A stretch of 64,000 nt of DNA from positions 84,519,392-84,583,391 of the forward strand of contig CM075855.1 in the NCBI GenBank assembly GCA_037975125.1, read 5' to 3'. The DNA is from Latrodectus hesperus. Lineage: Eukaryota; Arthropoda; Arachnida; Araneae; Theridiidae. Under the pieces are notes generated by a model, which was not told the origin of the DNA, did not search any database, and saw nothing but the letters and a program-made list of their open reading frames with translations. Both the position numbers and the translations under genes were made by a program. Position 1 is the first letter of the stretch. Each line of letters starts with the position of its first letter. Positions 61,438 through 64,000 of this stretch are shown piece after piece.

Positions 61438-61581
61438 TCAGCTTGGTCTTTGCTTCTGAATTACAAAGGCTATAACTAACAGAGTTACAATGGCATACTT
61501 ATTGGGTGTTTTATTATGTAAGTTGCCATCAATTCTTCCCCTTGTTGCACTAAAGAATGACATTTTCCAAGTAGCCTGGCC
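61438..61581 (-). CDS. Candidate last exon of an unrecognised small membrane protein
   Basis: On the minus strand a strong acceptor (TTTCTTTTTTAG) is followed by GGC CAG GCT ACT TGG AAA and then an ATG at 61563. The frame ends TGA at 61440-61438. The peptide reads MSFFSATRGRIDGNLHNKTP, then a hydrophobic NKYAIVTLLVIAFVIQ, then KQRPS. That suggests a single membrane span close to the C terminus. The first AATAAA after the stop is at 61211-61206, giving a 230-base 3' UTR-like segment of raised G+C. I do not recognise the protein. Upstream exons would lie to the right, within AF10 intron 1 or beyond the window. Confidence 0.45.
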   Translation of the reverse strand, partial: GQATWKMSFFSATRGRIDGNLHNKTPNKYAIVTLLVIAFVIQKQRPS

Positions 61582-61689
61582 CTAAAAAAGAAAGAAAAAA
61601 TTGTCATATCATTCACTTGCAATAAACTACTATAAAGAAATATGTGTGAAACTCTCAATTAAAGTTAGTTTTCTCGTTCATCAGATGTT

Positions 61690-61970
61690 ATGAATCACGA
61701 TCATCATATGTTGTTGCACTAACATTCTTCTCTATACTTAGCTGTGAATTGGGCTCTTCCAGTTAGTATAAACAGCTAGAAGGGAGTCATTCTAATTCAG
61801 AAGAGGGATCAAGCAGAAGCCCCCTTAGTAGTTGACCTGCCACCCCCAGAGATATCATTTTACTTGGATGACATTGTTACTATGACATATTTGACATACC
61901 GCAGTTGCTATGAGTGAACACGACATATCTTGGTTGAGCCTAAATTTGAACTCACTACCTTCTGATAATG
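61690..61970 (-). mobile_element. SINE-like repeat in AF10 intron 1
   Basis: The minus strand reads GGTAGTGAGTTCAAATTTAG (B-box-like), then a GC-richer body containing CTCTGGGGGTGGCAGG. Only this copy is in the window. Confidence 0.35.
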
Positions 61971-63596
61971 GGAACAATATTTAAAAAATTAGATTTTTCT
62001 TCCGGAGATAGGGCAATTATAAGAGCAGTAATAAGTGATTTTTTGATGTAATTGAACTAATTTTCTACAATCCTTTTTTTTTTTTTTTTTGCAATTTTTA
62101 ACAATACACTGTAAATGATTTTATTAAGAGTGTATAATTTTGTAGTTACGTTCCTATATGTGATCTTTCTTGAAAAATTGATGGCATCTATTACTTGATT
62201 TGATAAATTGTACATTTATAAAAAATAGGATATTTTAGGAAATGTGTGTTAGAGATTAACGAAAGTATGATACTTAACTGCTATGAAGTCATTTCGAAAG
62301 TTTGGAACAAGGTTTTACTATTATTTTATTGACATGTTCTTTGTGCTGACAGTTTTGCTCTCAAGAACTGTCCTATTAAGAAAATATAGAAATTTTATTT
62401 TCTCCCCTAATGAGAAACAGTTTATTTCTTTTTAATTTGTGAAGTGTAATATATTCCATATTTATGTTGATGAACAATATAGTTATAAAATAAGTTTGTG
62501 CAATATTCTTAGCAAATCATCACCAAATGCAAATGATAAAAAAATTACTTTTATTATAATATAATTTATTAAAGTAGTAAAATCTACTTCCAAAATATTA
62601 TTCAAGTTAACTCATTCCTTTATTAATGTAGTATGACAAGGGTTAGTAATGATAGATGTCAGCCTTATCATTTAAACCTGCTTTAGAATTGTGAGGCATT
62701 TGATGATAATGAACCTTTCAGTTTAAATCGTTATGGTTCCTCCTTGCTTATAAATAATGAAAAAAAATTTAAGTTATTGACACCTTTGTTATACATTATT
62801 TTATTTGAAGCATATTTGTATAAAAAGTAAAGAAAATTTTAGTAAAAAAATTGTGATAAAGCTATAAGAATTATTAGTGGACAACTTCTTTGATATGTAA
62901 GCATATTTAATGAGTTATTTGAAGTGTAAGTGCCTATTAGTGTGAGTGAGAAAGACATTAAATAATAAACCTCTCCTTATGTATATTAGAAATGAAAGAT
63001 CAAATGTTAATGCTCAGTAAATGTAAGCATATTACAAACATGAAGGGTACTATAATTTTTGGCAGAAAAATTACATCATTGTAAGTGCTGCATTTGGGGA
63101 AAATGACTTTAAAAAATTAAACAGCACTAAAGTTACAATAGTGGTGCATTGCCATGAGTATTACAGTCTCTAAATCTAGTAATATTCTGCAGTCGATCCT
63201 TGATGCGATTGCTAAGTAGTTTTCGTCAGAAGTAAACTTTGGAATTTAAGTAAGTTTTGTCAATAAATTATAATTATTTAGTTAAACTAATGTAAATAAA
63301 AGGTTTGTAATATTTTTAATAGTTTGTAAAAATATAGGCTTTTTTATATATAACACAATAACTATGATTTTTCTTTCTTGTTACAATGATTATCGTACTG
63401 GGATATAATGAAATTGTAGCCAAAAGCTTAATCCGTGTGTAATGATAATTGCCATATTAGTTAAAAAAGAAACATAAAGTGAAAGTCTAACCAAATGCAT
63501 TTAGTGAAAATTGTCACCTAAATGTTTTTGGTTATAAGTCGATAATACTCATGTTATGGTAAGAAAATTATTTAATTTGTTTAAATATTTTTCTTT

Positions 63597-63620
63597 TACA
63601 TATATACATACATACATATA

Positions 63621-63693
<73 letters not shown>
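63597..63693. repeat. Compound TACA/TG/TA microsatellite
   Basis: A block of ATACATAC units, then (TG)n, then a long (TA)n run, in AF10 intron 1. Confidence 0.95.
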
Positions 63694-63698
<5 letters not shown>

Positions 63699-64000
63699 TA
63701 ATTATGTTCAAAAGAATACTTAATGACTTAATATGAATCGTTCAAAATTAGCAAGTTCTAAATTAAAATTTGATAATAATAACATTTCATATCTTTTGTG
63801 AATGTGAATATTTTTCTATGCATGAATTTGAACATTAAGGCACACATTAATGAAACCTTGGATGCTACTGTATACTCCTTAAATGTGCCTACTGTATTTC
63901 ACTTCATTACTCTTATAGTATATTATATTATATTTACTCTTATAGTTGTTATTTAAATAGATGCTTTTTCTTAGTTAGTTAGGGGATTCTTTTTACAGTG

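Larger units (their letters stand above)
58543..64000 (+). other. AF10-like intron 1, open to the window end
   Basis: No exon continuing the PHD finger (expected to begin with Ala-Cys-Tyr-Gly) was found. The intron contains the minus-strand candidate exon, a SINE-like repeat, a T run near 62074 and the compound microsatellite. Confidence 0.6.

Overview
The window is eukaryotic nuclear DNA: very AT-rich, with intron-split genes, GT-AG splice sites, long intronic AT microsatellites, tRNA-derived SINE copies and small DNA transposons. Gene content and SINE style suggest an arthropod, most likely an arachnid such as a spider. The lineage is an inference; the exon-intron structures are read directly from the sequence.

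Layout. Positions 1-6100 are mostly non-coding, with two tRNA-type SINE fragments near 1.2-1.7 kb. A CpG-richer block with CCAAT, CRE-like and YY1-like motifs (about 6.1-6.35 kb) looks like a promoter. It precedes gene 1 on the + strand (6633-34401): eleven coding exons in unbroken phase, encoding 831 residues. I recognise it as FAAP100, a Fanconi anaemia core complex subunit. Convergent to it lies gene 2 on the - strand (48515 down to 36417): eight exons encoding TRIP4/ASC-1, with its C2HC5 zinc finger and ASCH domain but without the N-terminal part of the vertebrate protein. From 48.5 to 58.2 kb there is no recognised coding sequence. That stretch holds a candidate 5' non-coding exon (about 52.56-52.67 kb), three structurally different miniature inverted-repeat elements, and a long AT tract. 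Gene 3 on the + strand begins at 58434 with the first half of the AF10/AF17 (MLLT10/Alhambra) PHD finger; the rest lies beyond the window. A possible last exon of an unrecognised small membrane protein sits on the - strand at 61438-61581, inside AF10 intron 1.

The three recognised genes act in genome maintenance or chromatin: FAAP100 in crosslink repair with FANCB-FANCL, TRIP4 in the ASCC complex, AF10 as a DOT1L cofactor. Nothing suggests shared regulation beyond adjacency. The introns carry transposon relics (mariner and Tc1 transposase scraps, a SINE, a possible solo LTR), several near-perfect hairpins, and a diverged duplicated coding-like segment (35.4-36.1 kb and 38.25-39.0 kb). I saw no rRNA, canonical tRNA or CRISPR array.
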